This document shows positions 27,566 to 36,047 of a stretch of DNA of 64,000 bases, one piece after another. The notes below the pieces were generated by a model. That model saw only the letters and a list, made by a program, of their open reading frames with translations, had not been told where the DNA came from and did no database searches. The stretch is from JACKFB01 sp041389525 (GTDB lineage Bacteria; Myxococcota_A; UBA9042; PHBI01; JACKFB01): NCBI GenBank assembly GCA_041389525.1, contig JAWKRR010000021.1:45379-109378 (forward strand), in the 5' to 3' direction. The translations under genes were made by a program, and so were the position numbers. The first letter of the stretch is position 1. Every line of letters starts with the position of its first letter.

Positions 27566-29280
27566 AAGGGCCACTGCACGACGCAGATGCCGCCCTCGGG
27601 CTTGTCGAAGCGCATGCGGCGCAGCACGCGGAGCACGCAGTTCGTGGTGGTCGAATCGCCCAAGGTGTCGCTCGTGGACGACACGCCCGTGACCGACCCG
27701 TCCACGCCGATGGTCCAGCGCGCCGTCAGCTTGCCCGACAGCTTCGGGTTGACCTGCAAGCGCGGCTCGTAACAGGCGCGAATCGCTCCGGCACGACGCT
27801 TCACCACGCTCTGGATGTTGCTCTTCTTGCAGAAGCCCTGGGTCGCGCCCGAGCCGACCGAGATGGCGCCGACGCGCTTGGCCTTCTTCTGGCCGAGGCC
27901 GGCCTTCACGCCCATGCCGCCGCCGGTGTCGATCTTGCCCATGCCGTGGATACGGCCGTAGCCGCCGTCGCCGCCGCCGCCGCTGCCGGTGCCCGCGAAG
28001 CCCAGGCCGCCAGCGCCGTGGCCCATGACGAACTCGGAGCCGCTGCCTGCCATGGCGACCGCGATCTTGTTGGAGAAGCCGTCGGTGTTGGAGTTCAAGA
28101 TGTTGGCGAGCGCGCCCTCACCGGTCAGCTTGTTCGAAGAGAGCAGGTCGTTGAGGCCGACCTTCTTCGGGTCGATCTTGTCGACCATCTTGCCTTCGTT
28201 CTTCGGGACCTTGGACTCCTTGATGGGGTCCTCGTCGGGGTCGCCGAACTTGCCTTCCTCGTCCGCGGCCTTCTTCGCCGTCGTGTCCTCTTCCTCGCCA
28301 TCCTCGAGGGGCTCCGGCTCCTCGGGGTCGAGCACCACGGCCTCGACGTGAGGGATCTTCTTCTCGTTGGCCTTCACGAGGCGGTCAGCGCTCTCCTGCC
28401 AGAGGAAGAGCGAGCCGAAGAGGAAGCCGACCTGCAGCAGGAACGAGACGCACACCGAGGCGATGACGAGCTCGTCGAAGGCGAAGAAGCCCTTGCGCCC
28501 CACCCGCGAGTCGGGCTGAACGAACTGGAAGAAGACCGACATCTCGCCCAGGTGGAGCATTCCCCAGTCGCCCGGGCCGATGTCCACGTAGTTGGTGCCG
28601 TTGACGTTCTCGGTCGCGAGCTTCACGAACTGGCCGATGGCCTGCGTGTTCTGATTGACCGTGATCTCGCCGTCGAGATCGGAGCTGAGCCCGATGCTGT
28701 AGTTGCCCTTTCGGCTGGAGCGGAAGAGCGGGAACTTCTTGGGGAGCTTGTCGGCCGGGAGGATGAAGTCGTTTCGCAGGTCCTCGCCGATGCGGAAGGT
28801 CTGCGGCTCCTGGAGCACGCGCTCCTGGATGACGGTGTCGCCCCAGAGCAGCGCGACGCGGAGGAACTGCGCCCGAGGATCCCAAGCGGGCTCGGCGGCG
28901 AGGACCACCAAGGCGCCGAAGAAGCCGAAGAAGGCGCCCCACACGGCGAGCGTGTAGCCGAGCGCCATGTCGACGATCTCGAAGGGCATCAGCGTAAAGG
29001 AACTCGAGCGGGTCACGTGCGCCGCGACGAGCCACGCGACGAGGCTGGAGGCCACGAAGAGCGAGACGGTGGCGAACTGCTTCCGCTTTCGGGTCGCCAA
29101 GCCGGCGAGGCTGGTGAGCGCCAGAATGAACCCGAGACCGAGCACCCCCTGTCCGGTCGTGGGGATCTGGTAGCCGAGCGCGGTCACGTCAGCGAGCGCG
29201 AAATGCTGCCAGTCGAGCACACCGGCGCCGAGCATGACGAGGGCCGCGCCGATTAGTGCGATGATATGGCCAAGCTTCAT
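27544..29280 (-). CDS. AgmX/PglI-type envelope protein with TonB-like C-terminus
   Basis: 578 residues. Four membrane helices fill the first 150 residues, then comes the AgmX-type domain (TVIQERVLQEPQTFRIGEDL; LPKKFPLFRS), a further helix (FDELVIASVCVSFLLQVGFL), an acidic linker, a Gly-rich linker and a TonB-like C-terminal domain (AGAIRACYEPRLQVNPKLSG; TARWTIGVDGSVTGV). This layout is that of myxobacterial AgmX/PglI proteins, linked by genetics to adventurous gliding motility; the TonB-like end is expected to reach across the periplasm. The actual motility role here is unproven. A -35/-10 pair lies upstream. The 3' end is duplicated in tandem just after the stop. Confidence 0.85.
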   Translation of the reverse strand: MKLGHIIALIGAALVMLGAGVLDWQHFALADVTALGYQIPTTGQGVLGLGFILALTSLAGLATRKRKQFATVSLFVASSLVAWLVAAHVTRSSSFTLMPFEIVDMALGYTLAVWGAFFGFFGALVVLAAEPAWDPRAQFLRVALLWGDTVIQERVLQEPQTFRIGEDLRNDFILPADKLPKKFPLFRSSRKGNYSIGLSSDLDGEITVNQNTQAIGQFVKLATENVNGTNYVDIGPGDWGMLHLGEMSVFFQFVQPDSRVGRKGFFAFDELVIASVCVSFLLQVGFLFGSLFLWQESADRLVKANEKKIPHVEAVVLDPEEPEPLEDGEEEDTTAKKAADEEGKFGDPDEDPIKESKVPKNEGKMVDKIDPKKVGLNDLLSSNKLTGEGALANILNSNTDGFSNKIAVAMAGSGSEFVMGHGAGGLGFAGTGSGGGGDGGYGRIHGMGKIDTGGGMGVKAGLGQKKAKRVGAISVGSGATQGFCKKSNIQSVVKRRAGAIRACYEPRLQVNPKLSGKLTARWTIGVDGSVTGVSSTSDTLGDSTTTNCVLRVLRRMRFDKPEGGICVVQWPFVFSSGG

Positions 29281-29352
29281 GGAGGGTGACCTCTGGGTTG
29301 GGGACAGGTCCGGGGGTTCGGGCCAGCCTGGGCCGGGGGCACAGCGACCGGC

Positions 29353-29382
29353 AATCTAGGGCCTGCGCAATTGATGCGTCAA
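29353..29382 (-). promoter_or_regulatory. Sigma-70-type promoter of the AgmX-like gene
   Basis: On the minus strand TTGACG, an 18-base spacer and TAGATT precede the AgmX-like start by about 70 bases. Both boxes match consensus at 4-5 of 6 positions. The rest of the 29281-29493 gap shows no gene. Confidence 0.5.
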
Positions 29383-29493
29383 GGGTTGAGTCGGACGCAC
29401 AAGCATGAGAACTGCGAGCGATGCGAGCGCCTCGCCCTCCCCCTCCGACAGCCGAGGTGGGCGGGAAGTTCCCGAACAAAGTCCGGAGGGCGC

Positions 29494-30216
29494 TCAGGGC
29501 CCCAAGATTTGTCGCGCGCGCTGCATCGCGGCGGGGCGGGAATGGCGGCGGGAGAACTCGGCGAGAGCAGCTGCTGCACGCTTCGGCGACGCGCTGTGGT
29601 CCACCAGATATCGCAGCGCAAGCTCGGCCTCGTCCAAGAAGCGCACCGCCTCGGCGACCTCGGCCACCCGCGACCAAGCGGCCAGCAGCGCCGGTGAGCC
29701 GCGGCTCGCGCGTCGGACCCTCTCCAGGGTGGCGAGACCCGCCTGGGTGGCGGCGCAGCGGACGATGCCCGCCTCGATCTCCGGATCGTTTGGCGACAGG
29801 GTCTCGGCTCTCCGGTAGGCCTCGCAGGCCTCCGCGCTCCGCCCCGCGTCTTCCTCTTGGTGGCCGGTCTCTACGTATGGAGATGGCCGGTCGGAGAGCG
29901 CCGCGATGGCCGCCTGGAGGTGCGCCGGCGCCTCGCCGCGAGGGTCGCCGAGCAGCCGCAGGCAGCGCGCATACTCAAGCCGCGCCATCGCCCAGGTCGG
30001 GGTGAAGCGCACCGCGCGCTCGAACGCGTCGCACGCCTCGATGAGCCGGCCCGAGCGCAGCGCCAACGCGCCCTCGCCCACCGCCGCCAGCGCGCGGGTC
30101 GCCCGGTCGTCATCGGGCGCCGACCCGAGCGCCGCCATCGGCGCGGCCAGGGTCAGACACAGCAGCGACCCGAGGGTGGCGCCGCGCAGGGCGAATCGTG
30201 ATAGGGAAAAGCGCAT
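29494..30216 (-). CDS. Secreted TPR protein
   Basis: 240 residues with a signal peptide (LGSLLCLTLAAPMAALGSA). Three TPR-like helix pairs follow: GEGALALRSGRLIEACDAFE, WAMARLEYARCLRLLGDPRG and EEDAGRSAEACEAYRRAETL. TPR proteins act as protein-binding scaffolds; no partner is visible. The start ATG sits back-to-back with the ATG of the plus-strand gene at 30215, so the two divergent coding starts overlap by 2 bases, leaving no room for promoters between them. One of the two real starts may therefore lie further inside its gene. Confidence 0.72.
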   Translation of the reverse strand: MRFSLSRFALRGATLGSLLCLTLAAPMAALGSAPDDDRATRALAAVGEGALALRSGRLIEACDAFERAVRFTPTWAMARLEYARCLRLLGDPRGEAPAHLQAAIAALSDRPSPYVETGHQEEDAGRSAEACEAYRRAETLSPNDPEIEAGIVRCAATQAGLATLERVRRASRGSPALLAAWSRVAEVAEAVRFLDEAELALRYLVDHSASPKRAAAALAEFSRRHSRPAAMQRARQILGP

Positions 30217-30964
30217 GAACGCGGAGAGTCCACGCCCCAGCCGAACCTGTCAAAACCGACACATGGGGGCCGCGGTCTTGGTGGTGGGCCTGATGCTCTT
30301 GCTGCCGACGCCCCGCGCCGCCGCGGCCGAGGCGGAGGTGCACAAATACCAAGGCGCCTTCTGGGCGATTCAGGCCCATACGGGCTTGGTGCTGAGGAAG
30401 GACCAGCGGCCGGGCGAGACGGTCGGTCCGGCGCTCGGGGGCTCGCTCCGGTTCGCGACCGTGCTGTCGGTGCTGGACCTGCAGGCCAGTGTCTTCGCAG
30501 CCCGCTACAGCACGCGCGCCCTCGACGACACGCGGGTCCAGGTCACACGCTGGAGCCTCGGCTTCGAGGGCCACCTGCACCCGCTGCTGCTCGGCACGGT
30601 CTATAACAACCGCCTCTGGTACTGGCTCTCGAGCATCTACGCGTCGTTCGGCGTGGACCTCGACTTCACGCGGCTAGGCCTGCGTGACGGCCCGGACAAG
30701 CGCGATCGCGGGCTGGCTTGGCATCTAGGCGCCGGGATGGACGTCCCCGTCACCGATCCGAATCGCGGCGCGGGTTTCTGGCTGGGCATCGCCTTCCGCG
30801 CGAAGTTTCTAAACGTCGACTCGGGGGCGCTGGGCCTCGGTGACTTCGACGAGCGGATGGTGACGCTGACCTTCGCGTACCGGAACAACAACATCTTCGT
30901 GGCGCGCATCCCGCCGCCTCCCGAGTTGCGCCACCGCGACCCGGTCCTGCCCGAGCGCGAATAG
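30215..30964 (+). CDS. Probable outer-membrane or periplasmic beta-rich protein
   Basis: 249 residues if started at ATG 30215 (AGGGAAA upstream); ATG 30263 would give 233 residues with a signal peptide but no basic N-terminus. A hydrophobic stretch (AAVLVVGLMLLLPTPRAAAA) ends in an AxA-like site. The mature part alternates hydrophobic and polar residues (YNNRLWYWLSSIYASFGVDLDF; WHLGAGMDVP; GFWLGIAFRAKF; VTLTFAYRNNNIFVARI), the pattern of membrane beta strands. It resembles small outer-membrane barrels, but no family is recognised. It begins back-to-back with the divergent TPR gene. Confidence 0.6.
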   Translation: MNAESPRPSRTCQNRHMGAAVLVVGLMLLLPTPRAAAAEAEVHKYQGAFWAIQAHTGLVLRKDQRPGETVGPALGGSLRFATVLSVLDLQASVFAARYSTRALDDTRVQVTRWSLGFEGHLHPLLLGTVYNNRLWYWLSSIYASFGVDLDFTRLGLRDGPDKRDRGLAWHLGAGMDVPVTDPNRGAGFWLGIAFRAKFLNVDSGALGLGDFDERMVTLTFAYRNNNIFVARIPPPPELRHRDPVLPERE

Positions 30965-31057
30965 AAGCGCGCGCGCGGCCGCCAGCGCTTGCCACCGGCG
31001 CGCCGCCCGGCTAAATCCTTCAATCCATTCACTGTCGCGCGCCCTCGAGGAGGCCCC

Positions 31058-31816
31058 ATGTCGTCGACCACCGCCCCGCCCCGTCGCTTCTCGGCAGGCG
31101 CCAGCGCGCTGTGCGCCATCGCTCTCGTCGGGATGGCGCTGGCTCCCCCGGCTGAGGCGCGCTCCAAGGAGAAGGCGCCGGACAAGGGTCGCATCGAGCT
31201 GACGAACCGGCTCTTTCGCGTGGACGGCGGGATCAGCGACGGGCTGATGCAGAAGGCGCAGAAGGCCGTGCTCGAGCTCAACGAGCAGAGCCACGAGCCT
31301 ATCTGGTTGGTGCTCAACAGCGGCGGCGGCTCGGTCGAGGCGGGGCTGGTGCTCATCGACACGATGCGCAGCCTGAAGAGCCCCATCTACTGCCTGGTCG
31401 AGAGCAAGGCGTACTCGATGGCGGCCATCATCCTGGCGTTCTGCGACAAGCGCTACGCCCTCGACCACGCCACGATCATGCTGCACGAGGCCTCCTACGG
31501 CACCGCCGGCGAGGACCCGACGAACCGCTCGCGCCTCGACTTCCTCGCGCGCTACCTGGACGGCCTGCACGTCGAGATCGCGGCGCGGCTGAAGATGGCG
31601 CCGGAGAAGTACCGGGCCCGCATCCGCGACGCGTGGTGGCTGCTGGCCAGCGAGGCCGAGGCAGCCGGGGTGGTCGACGCGGTGGCGACGAGCATCGGGT
31701 ACTCGGAGCTGCCCATCGAGGTCACCGAGGACAAGACCACGACGGCGATTCAGGAGACCACCCACGCGGTGCGCGAGTTGCCGGCGACGCAGAAGATCGC
31801 CAAGCGGCGGGACTGA
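31058..31816 (+). CDS. Periplasmic ClpP/crotonase-fold serine protease
   Basis: 252 residues from ATG 31058, which has a strong GAGGAGG site. The signal peptide ends in APPAEA, so the protein is exported. The core follows the ClpP fold: IWLVLNSGGGSVEAGLVLID (oxyanion region), VESKAYSMAAIILAFCDKRY with the candidate nucleophile Ser, and ATIMLHEASYG with the catalytic His. Later DAWWLLASEAEAAGVVDAV resembles the ClpP 'EAxxxGLID' region. Exported ClpP-like proteases degrade or process envelope proteins; the target is unknown. It lies 80 bases before the MCE gene and could share its transcript, a pairing worth noting because both act at the envelope. Confidence 0.8.
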   Translation: MSSTTAPPRRFSAGASALCAIALVGMALAPPAEARSKEKAPDKGRIELTNRLFRVDGGISDGLMQKAQKAVLELNEQSHEPIWLVLNSGGGSVEAGLVLIDTMRSLKSPIYCLVESKAYSMAAIILAFCDKRYALDHATIMLHEASYGTAGEDPTNRSRLDFLARYLDGLHVEIAARLKMAPEKYRARIRDAWWLLASEAEAAGVVDAVATSIGYSELPIEVTEDKTTTAIQETTHAVRELPATQKIAKRRD

Positions 31817-31896
31817 TTTGGTGACGAAGCGCCGGGACGCGATGGATCGCTGGGTAAAGCGCGACGGAGCCGCTGCGCTCCAGGGGGCGGCGCGTC

Positions 31897-32922
31897 GTGG
31901 GTGAGAAGACGATGGAGGTCAAGGTCGGGATGCTGGTCACGCTGTGCGTCGGCCTGCTGGTCGGCTTCATCGTGATGCTTGGCGACTGCTCGACCGCCGG
32001 GCGCGGCGACCTCTACCTGGACGTGGACACGACGTCGGACCTGAAGGTCGGCTCGCCGGTCAAGATCGCCGGCGTCCCTGCCGGAAAGGTCGAGGCCATC
32101 AATTATATGGGCGGGCAGGTGGACCCCGCGACGAAAGAGCGGGTCTGGGTTCGGGTGACCCTGCGCGTCGACAGCGAGAAGATCCCGACCATCCACGAGG
32201 ACAGCCGCTTCTACATCACGACCCAGGGCGTGCTGGGCGAGAAGTACGTCGAGATCGACCCGGGCAGCCCCGAGCGCGCGCCGCTGGCCGCGGGGGCGTA
32301 CCGGAAGGGTGAACCGCCGCTTCGCCTGGAGATCATCGCGGCGCAGGCTGGGCGACTGCTGGAGTCGGTGACCAAGCTGGTGGGCGACAACGAGGGGTCC
32401 CTGGCCGCGATTCTGAACGACACGCGCGACACCGTGGCGTCGCTGAAGAGCGCTGCCGCCAAGGCCGACACGCTGATCTCGGCCAATGAGGCCAAGATCG
32501 GCAAGGTCATCGACGAGCTGCTGGCGGTCGAGGCCGACGCGCGGCAGCTGCTCGCGGGGGCCAACCACGCGGTCGGCGATGGCGACGAGCTGCGCCGGAC
32601 CATCCTGAACGCGCAGGAGATCTCTGGGGAAGTGCGCGCTCAGATCGGGCCGGTGGTCAGCAACCTGAACAACACGCTGGGGCAGTACTCGAAGCTCGCC
32701 GAGACCGGACAGGTCGCGGTCGAGGACGTGCGGGCCGGGGTCATCGCGGGCATCGGCGACGCGCGAAAGGCCCTGGCGGATGTGTCGGTGCTGACCGGGC
32801 GAATCCGCGACGGCAAGGGCAGCCTCGGGGCGATCCTGGCGGACGACGAGATCTACGACGACGTGCGCGAGATGCTGAAGGACCTGAAGCGGCACCCGTG
32901 GAAGTTCCTCTGGAAGGAATAG
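31897..32922 (+). CDS. mlaD: MCE/MlaD lipid-transport protein
   Basis: 341 residues. One N-terminal membrane helix (VGMLVTLCVGLLVGFIVML) anchors the protein, followed by the MCE domain: YLDVDTTSDLKVGSPVKIAG, GVPAGKVEAINYM and FYITTQGVLGEKYVEIDPG. The long C-terminal part (residues 150-330) is helical with Asn/Ala-rich repeats and would form a coiled coil extending into the periplasm. MlaD-like proteins form hexameric rings that carry phospholipids between membranes, working with MlaE permeases and MlaF ATPases. Those genes lie immediately downstream on the opposite strand, 20 bases away. GTG start with GGGGGC upstream. Confidence 0.9.
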   Translation: MGEKTMEVKVGMLVTLCVGLLVGFIVMLGDCSTAGRGDLYLDVDTTSDLKVGSPVKIAGVPAGKVEAINYMGGQVDPATKERVWVRVTLRVDSEKIPTIHEDSRFYITTQGVLGEKYVEIDPGSPERAPLAAGAYRKGEPPLRLEIIAAQAGRLLESVTKLVGDNEGSLAAILNDTRDTVASLKSAAAKADTLISANEAKIGKVIDELLAVEADARQLLAGANHAVGDGDELRRTILNAQEISGEVRAQIGPVVSNLNNTLGQYSKLAETGQVAVEDVRAGVIAGIGDARKALADVSVLTGRIRDGKGSLGAILADDEIYDDVREMLKDLKRHPWKFLWKE

Positions 32923-32942
32923 CCGGGTAGCGCTCGCCTTCG

Positions 32943-33686
32943 TCAGACCGCCATGGGGCCCTCGGGCAGCCCGTTGACGAACTGGTGGATGATGGGGTCG
33001 TCGCTGCTGCGAAACCCCTCGGGGGTCGAGTCCAGGCGGATCTGACCCTGGTAGATCATGGCGACGCGGTCGGCGACCGTGAAGATGCTGCGCAGGTCGT
33101 GGCTGACCACGATAGAGGTCACGCCGGCGTCCGCGCGCAGCGAGCGGATGAGATCGTCCACCGTCGAGGCGGCCATGGGATCGAGGCCGGTGGTCGGCTC
33201 GTCGAAGATGACGAACTGGGGGTCCATGGTCAGGGCGCGGGCGATGGCGACGCGCTTTCGCAGGCCGTCCCCGATGGCGGACGGGTACTGATGGGCCTCG
33301 CGCTCCATGTTGACCAGCTCCAGCTTGGCGTGGGCCGCGACCGCAGCGTCTTTGCGGCTCATCTTCTGGTGCTTTCGCAGGGGCAGCATGACGTTCTCAA
33401 GCAGCGTCATCGAGTCGAAGAGCGTGGAATTCTGAAACACCATCGCGCACTTACGGCGGATCGGATAGAAGCCGCGTTCGTCGAGCCAGGTGATGTCCTC
33501 GCCGTCGAGGATGATGCGCCCGGAGTCGGGTCGCAGCAGACCCACGAGGTGTTTGACCAGCACGGACTTGCCGGCGCCCGAGGCCCCGATGATGTAGAGG
33601 ACCTGGCCCGTGTCGACGGTGATGGACACGCCCTCGAGCACGACGTTGGTGCCGAATCGCTTGTGGATGTCGATGAATTCGATCAC
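32943..33686 (-). CDS. mlaF: MlaF-like ABC ATPase with degenerate signature
   Basis: 247 residues. Walker A is GASGAGKS (34-41), the Q-loop is in VFQNSTLF, Walker B is FVIFDEP with the catalytic Glu near 163, and the switch His is in VVSHDL. The ABC signature is degenerate: at the LSGGM position it reads IGDGL, so the usual Ser is Gly and the first Gly is Asp. This breaks the site to which the signature contributes. As an MlaF-like NBD it should power lipid movement through the MlaE permeases. It is the last gene of the operon, 17 bases after the second permease. GTG start; ribosome-binding site weak. Confidence 0.9.
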   Translation of the reverse strand: MIEFIDIHKRFGTNVVLEGVSITVDTGQVLYIIGASGAGKSVLVKHLVGLLRPDSGRIILDGEDITWLDERGFYPIRRKCAMVFQNSTLFDSMTLLENVMLPLRKHQKMSRKDAAVAAHAKLELVNMEREAHQYPSAIGDGLRKRVAIARALTMDPQFVIFDEPTTGLDPMAASTVDDLIRSLRADAGVTSIVVSHDLRSIFTVADRVAMIYQGQIRLDSTPEGFRSSDDPIIHQFVNGLPEGPMAV

Positions 33687-33703
33687 GAGCGGACATCCAC
33701 CGG

Positions 33704-34498
33704 TCAGTGCGAGAAGAGGATGTGGCCGACGATGGAGAGGAAGAAGTCCAAGACCACGACGGCGAAGCTGGTGTTTACCACGGCGCGGGTGGTGGCCCAG
33801 CCGACGCCCTCGGAGCCGCCGGTGGCGGTGAGCCCGGCGTTTCCGGCGATGACCGGGATGGAGAAGCCATAGGCGAGGGCTTTGAGGCTGCCGACGATGA
33901 CGTCGTCGGTGCTGACGAGCTGGACGCTGAGGAAGGTGCGGTAGTTGATGTCGAAGACGGCGTTGGCGATGAGCATCCCGGCGATGGTGGCGACCAGGAC
34001 CGCGTAGATGCTGAGCATGAGCACCATCACCGTGCAGGCCAGCGCCCGCGGCACGATGAGATAGACGATGGGGTCGGCGTTGCACATGCGCAGCGCGTCG
34101 ACTTGCTCGGTGACCGTCATGGAGCCGATCTCGGCCGCGATGCCGCTGCCGACGCGGGTGGCGATCATCAGCCCGGTGATGGTGGGCGCGAACTCGCGGA
34201 TCATGATCTGCAGGAACGCGGCGCCAAGCATCGAGAAGTCAGGGATGATCTGCTGGATCTGCATGGCGACTTGGTAGACCGAGATCAATCCAAGGAAGCC
34301 GAGGGTCACCGTGATGAAGGGCACCGAGCGGTTGCCGATGAGGTAGGCCTGATGGATCACCTCGCGCCAGGCGATGGGGGCCATCACGATGGAGCGGAGC
34401 GTGCGGAAGCCGCAGCCCATCAGCGAGCCCCAGGCGCGGGACACCTCGACGACAGGGGTGCCGACGGCCTCGAAGAAGTTTTCGGCGGAGGAGTTCAC
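33704..34498 (-). CDS. mlaE: MlaE-like permease, second copy
   Basis: 264 residues and five or six helices. It carries the MlaE/YrbE signature region MIREFAPTITGLMIATRVGSG with GSMTVTEQVDAL directly after it. It clearly differs from its neighbour (the two share the family core but not most loops), so they are paralogues, not a recent duplication. In the MCE system MlaE forms a dimer in the inner membrane; two non-identical MlaE proteins, as with YrbEA/YrbEB of actinobacteria, would form a heterodimer. GTG start overlaps the stop of the first permease (GTGA). Confidence 0.9.
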   Translation of the reverse strand: MNSSAENFFEAVGTPVVEVSRAWGSLMGCGFRTLRSIVMAPIAWREVIHQAYLIGNRSVPFITVTLGFLGLISVYQVAMQIQQIIPDFSMLGAAFLQIMIREFAPTITGLMIATRVGSGIAAEIGSMTVTEQVDALRMCNADPIVYLIVPRALACTVMVLMLSIYAVLVATIAGMLIANAVFDINYRTFLSVQLVSTDDVIVGSLKALAYGFSIPVIAGNAGLTATGGSEGVGWATTRAVVNTSFAVVVLDFFLSIVGHILFSH

Positions 34499-35289
34499 AG
34501 GGAGTACAGGTATCCGACGGCGAAATCGATGACGAAGATGGCGGTCGCGTTGGAGACGACGGAGTTGTTGACGGCGCGGCCGACGCCGGTGGCCCCGCCG
34601 CGAACCGAGAGCCCGAAGTAGCACGAGATGCAGCTAATGGAGACGCCGAAGCAGGCGGCTTTGACGATGCCCATGGTGAATTCGTCGAGGAGGTGGCTCT
34701 GCAGGAGGTCGGCGAGCAGCACGCGCCAGTGGAGATCGACGAGGAGCTGAGCGGTCAGGGCGGCGCCGACGATGGCGAAGAGGTCGCCGAGGACCATCAG
34801 CAGGGTGAGCATCCCCATCATCGCGAGGAAGCGCGGGACCACGAGGTAGGGGAGCGGGTCGATGGCGAGGGCGCGCAGGGCGTCGACCTGCTCGGTGACG
34901 ACCATGGTGCCGAGCTCGGCGGTGTTGTTGGCGCCGACGCGGCCGGAGAACATCAGACCGATGAGGATGGGGCCGATCTCGGCGAAGACGCTGAAGCCCA
35001 CGCCGTAGCCGATGAGTCCCGTGGCGCCGGTCTTCTGCACGTAGAACGCGGTCTGGATGACCATGATGGCGCCCACGAAGAGCGCGGTCATCACGACGAT
35101 CGGGTAGCTCTTGACGCCCACGTTGTAGAGGTTTCGCCAGACCTCGTCGGAGTCGACGCGCGGCGGGAAGAGCGCGCGGATGATGCGGGCGAGCAGCAGC
35201 GAGGCGCCGCCGATAGTCTCGGCGATGTTCAGGGCGGACGCGCCCACGCTGGCCGTGATGGCCGAGATGGCGTTGGCAAGCGGCTTCAT
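34495..35289 (-). CDS. mlaE: MlaE-like permease, first copy
   Basis: 264 residues with five or six helices and the MlaE signature SVFAEIGPILIGLMFSGRVG and ELGTMVVTEQVDALRAL. It is the membrane channel of an MCE lipid transporter. It starts with ATG overlapping the stop of the second ATPase gene (ATGA) and ends overlapping the start of the second permease (GTGA), so three proteins are made in coupled order. The equal length of the two permeases (264) and their adjacency favour a heterodimer. Confidence 0.9.
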   Translation of the reverse strand: MKPLANAISAITASVGASALNIAETIGGASLLLARIIRALFPPRVDSDEVWRNLYNVGVKSYPIVVMTALFVGAIMVIQTAFYVQKTGATGLIGYGVGFSVFAEIGPILIGLMFSGRVGANNTAELGTMVVTEQVDALRALAIDPLPYLVVPRFLAMMGMLTLLMVLGDLFAIVGAALTAQLLVDLHWRVLLADLLQSHLLDEFTMGIVKAACFGVSISCISCYFGLSVRGGATGVGRAVNNSVVSNATAIFVIDFAVGYLYSL

Positions 35290-36047
35290 GGGCGCAACGT
35301 CTTGGCGGCGACGGCGCCAAAGAAGAACTGGCCCACCAGCGGATCGGCCTCGGCGATGGCGGATTCCGGGCCGTTGAACAGCACGCGCCCCTCGTAAATC
35401 ATCACGTAGCGGTCACAGATGACCTTCATACGATCGATGTCGTGGCTGACGACGACGGATGCGACGCCGGGCTCACTGTGATGCATGGTCTTCACGAGCA
35501 GGAAGATCTTCGACGAGGTGACCGGGTCCAGGCCGGCGCTGGGGTCGTCGTAGAGCACGATGCGCGGCGTGGCGATAGTGGCGCGGGCCATGCCGACGCG
35601 CTTCTTCATGCCCCCCGAGAGCTGGTTGGGGAATCGGTCCAGCGCGTGGCCGAGGCCCACCTGCTCGAGCCGCGCGCGAACGCGGACGGCGATGTCCTCT
35701 TCGGGAATCCCACCCTCCTGGCGCAGCGGGAACGCGACGTTGTCGGCGACGTTCATGAAGTCGAAGAGCGCGTAGTTCTGAAAGAGGTACCCGAACTCGC
35801 GCCGCACGGCCGCGAGCTCGAAGTTGTCGACCACGGCGAGGTCCTTGCCGCGGACCGTGACGCTGCCCTCATCCGCCTGGACTAGCCCCGCCATCAGCCG
35901 CAACAGGACGCTCTTGCCGTGGCCGCCCGGCCCGATGATGCCGAGCAGCTCGCCGGGGCGGACCTCGAGATCGACGTCGCGCAGCACCCACTGCCGCCCG
36001 TAGCGCTTGCCCACGCCTCGGCAGACGATGATCGGCGCGTCGCTCAA
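35286..36047 (-). CDS. mlaF: MlaF-like ABC ATPase with Asp in place of catalytic Glu
   Basis: 253 residues. Walker A is GPGGHGKS (39-46), the Q-loop is in YLFQNYALF, the ABC signature is canonical (QLSGGMKKRV, 143-147), and the switch His is in VVSHDI. Walker B reads IVLYDDP: the catalytic Glu is Asp (about 168). In ABC proteins Glu-to-Asp at this place usually cripples hydrolysis. It is the mirror image of the other ATPase, which has the Glu but a degenerate signature. TTG start overlaps the TPR lipoprotein's stop (TTGA). Expected partner: the two MlaE permeases and MlaD. Confidence 0.9.
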   Translation of the reverse strand: MSDAPIIVCRGVGKRYGRQWVLRDVDLEVRPGELLGIIGPGGHGKSVLLRLMAGLVQADEGSVTVRGKDLAVVDNFELAAVRREFGYLFQNYALFDFMNVADNVAFPLRQEGGIPEEDIAVRVRARLEQVGLGHALDRFPNQLSGGMKKRVGMARATIATPRIVLYDDPSAGLDPVTSSKIFLLVKTMHHSEPGVASVVVSHDIDRMKVICDRYVMIYEGRVLFNGPESAIAEADPLVGQFFFGAVAAKTLRP

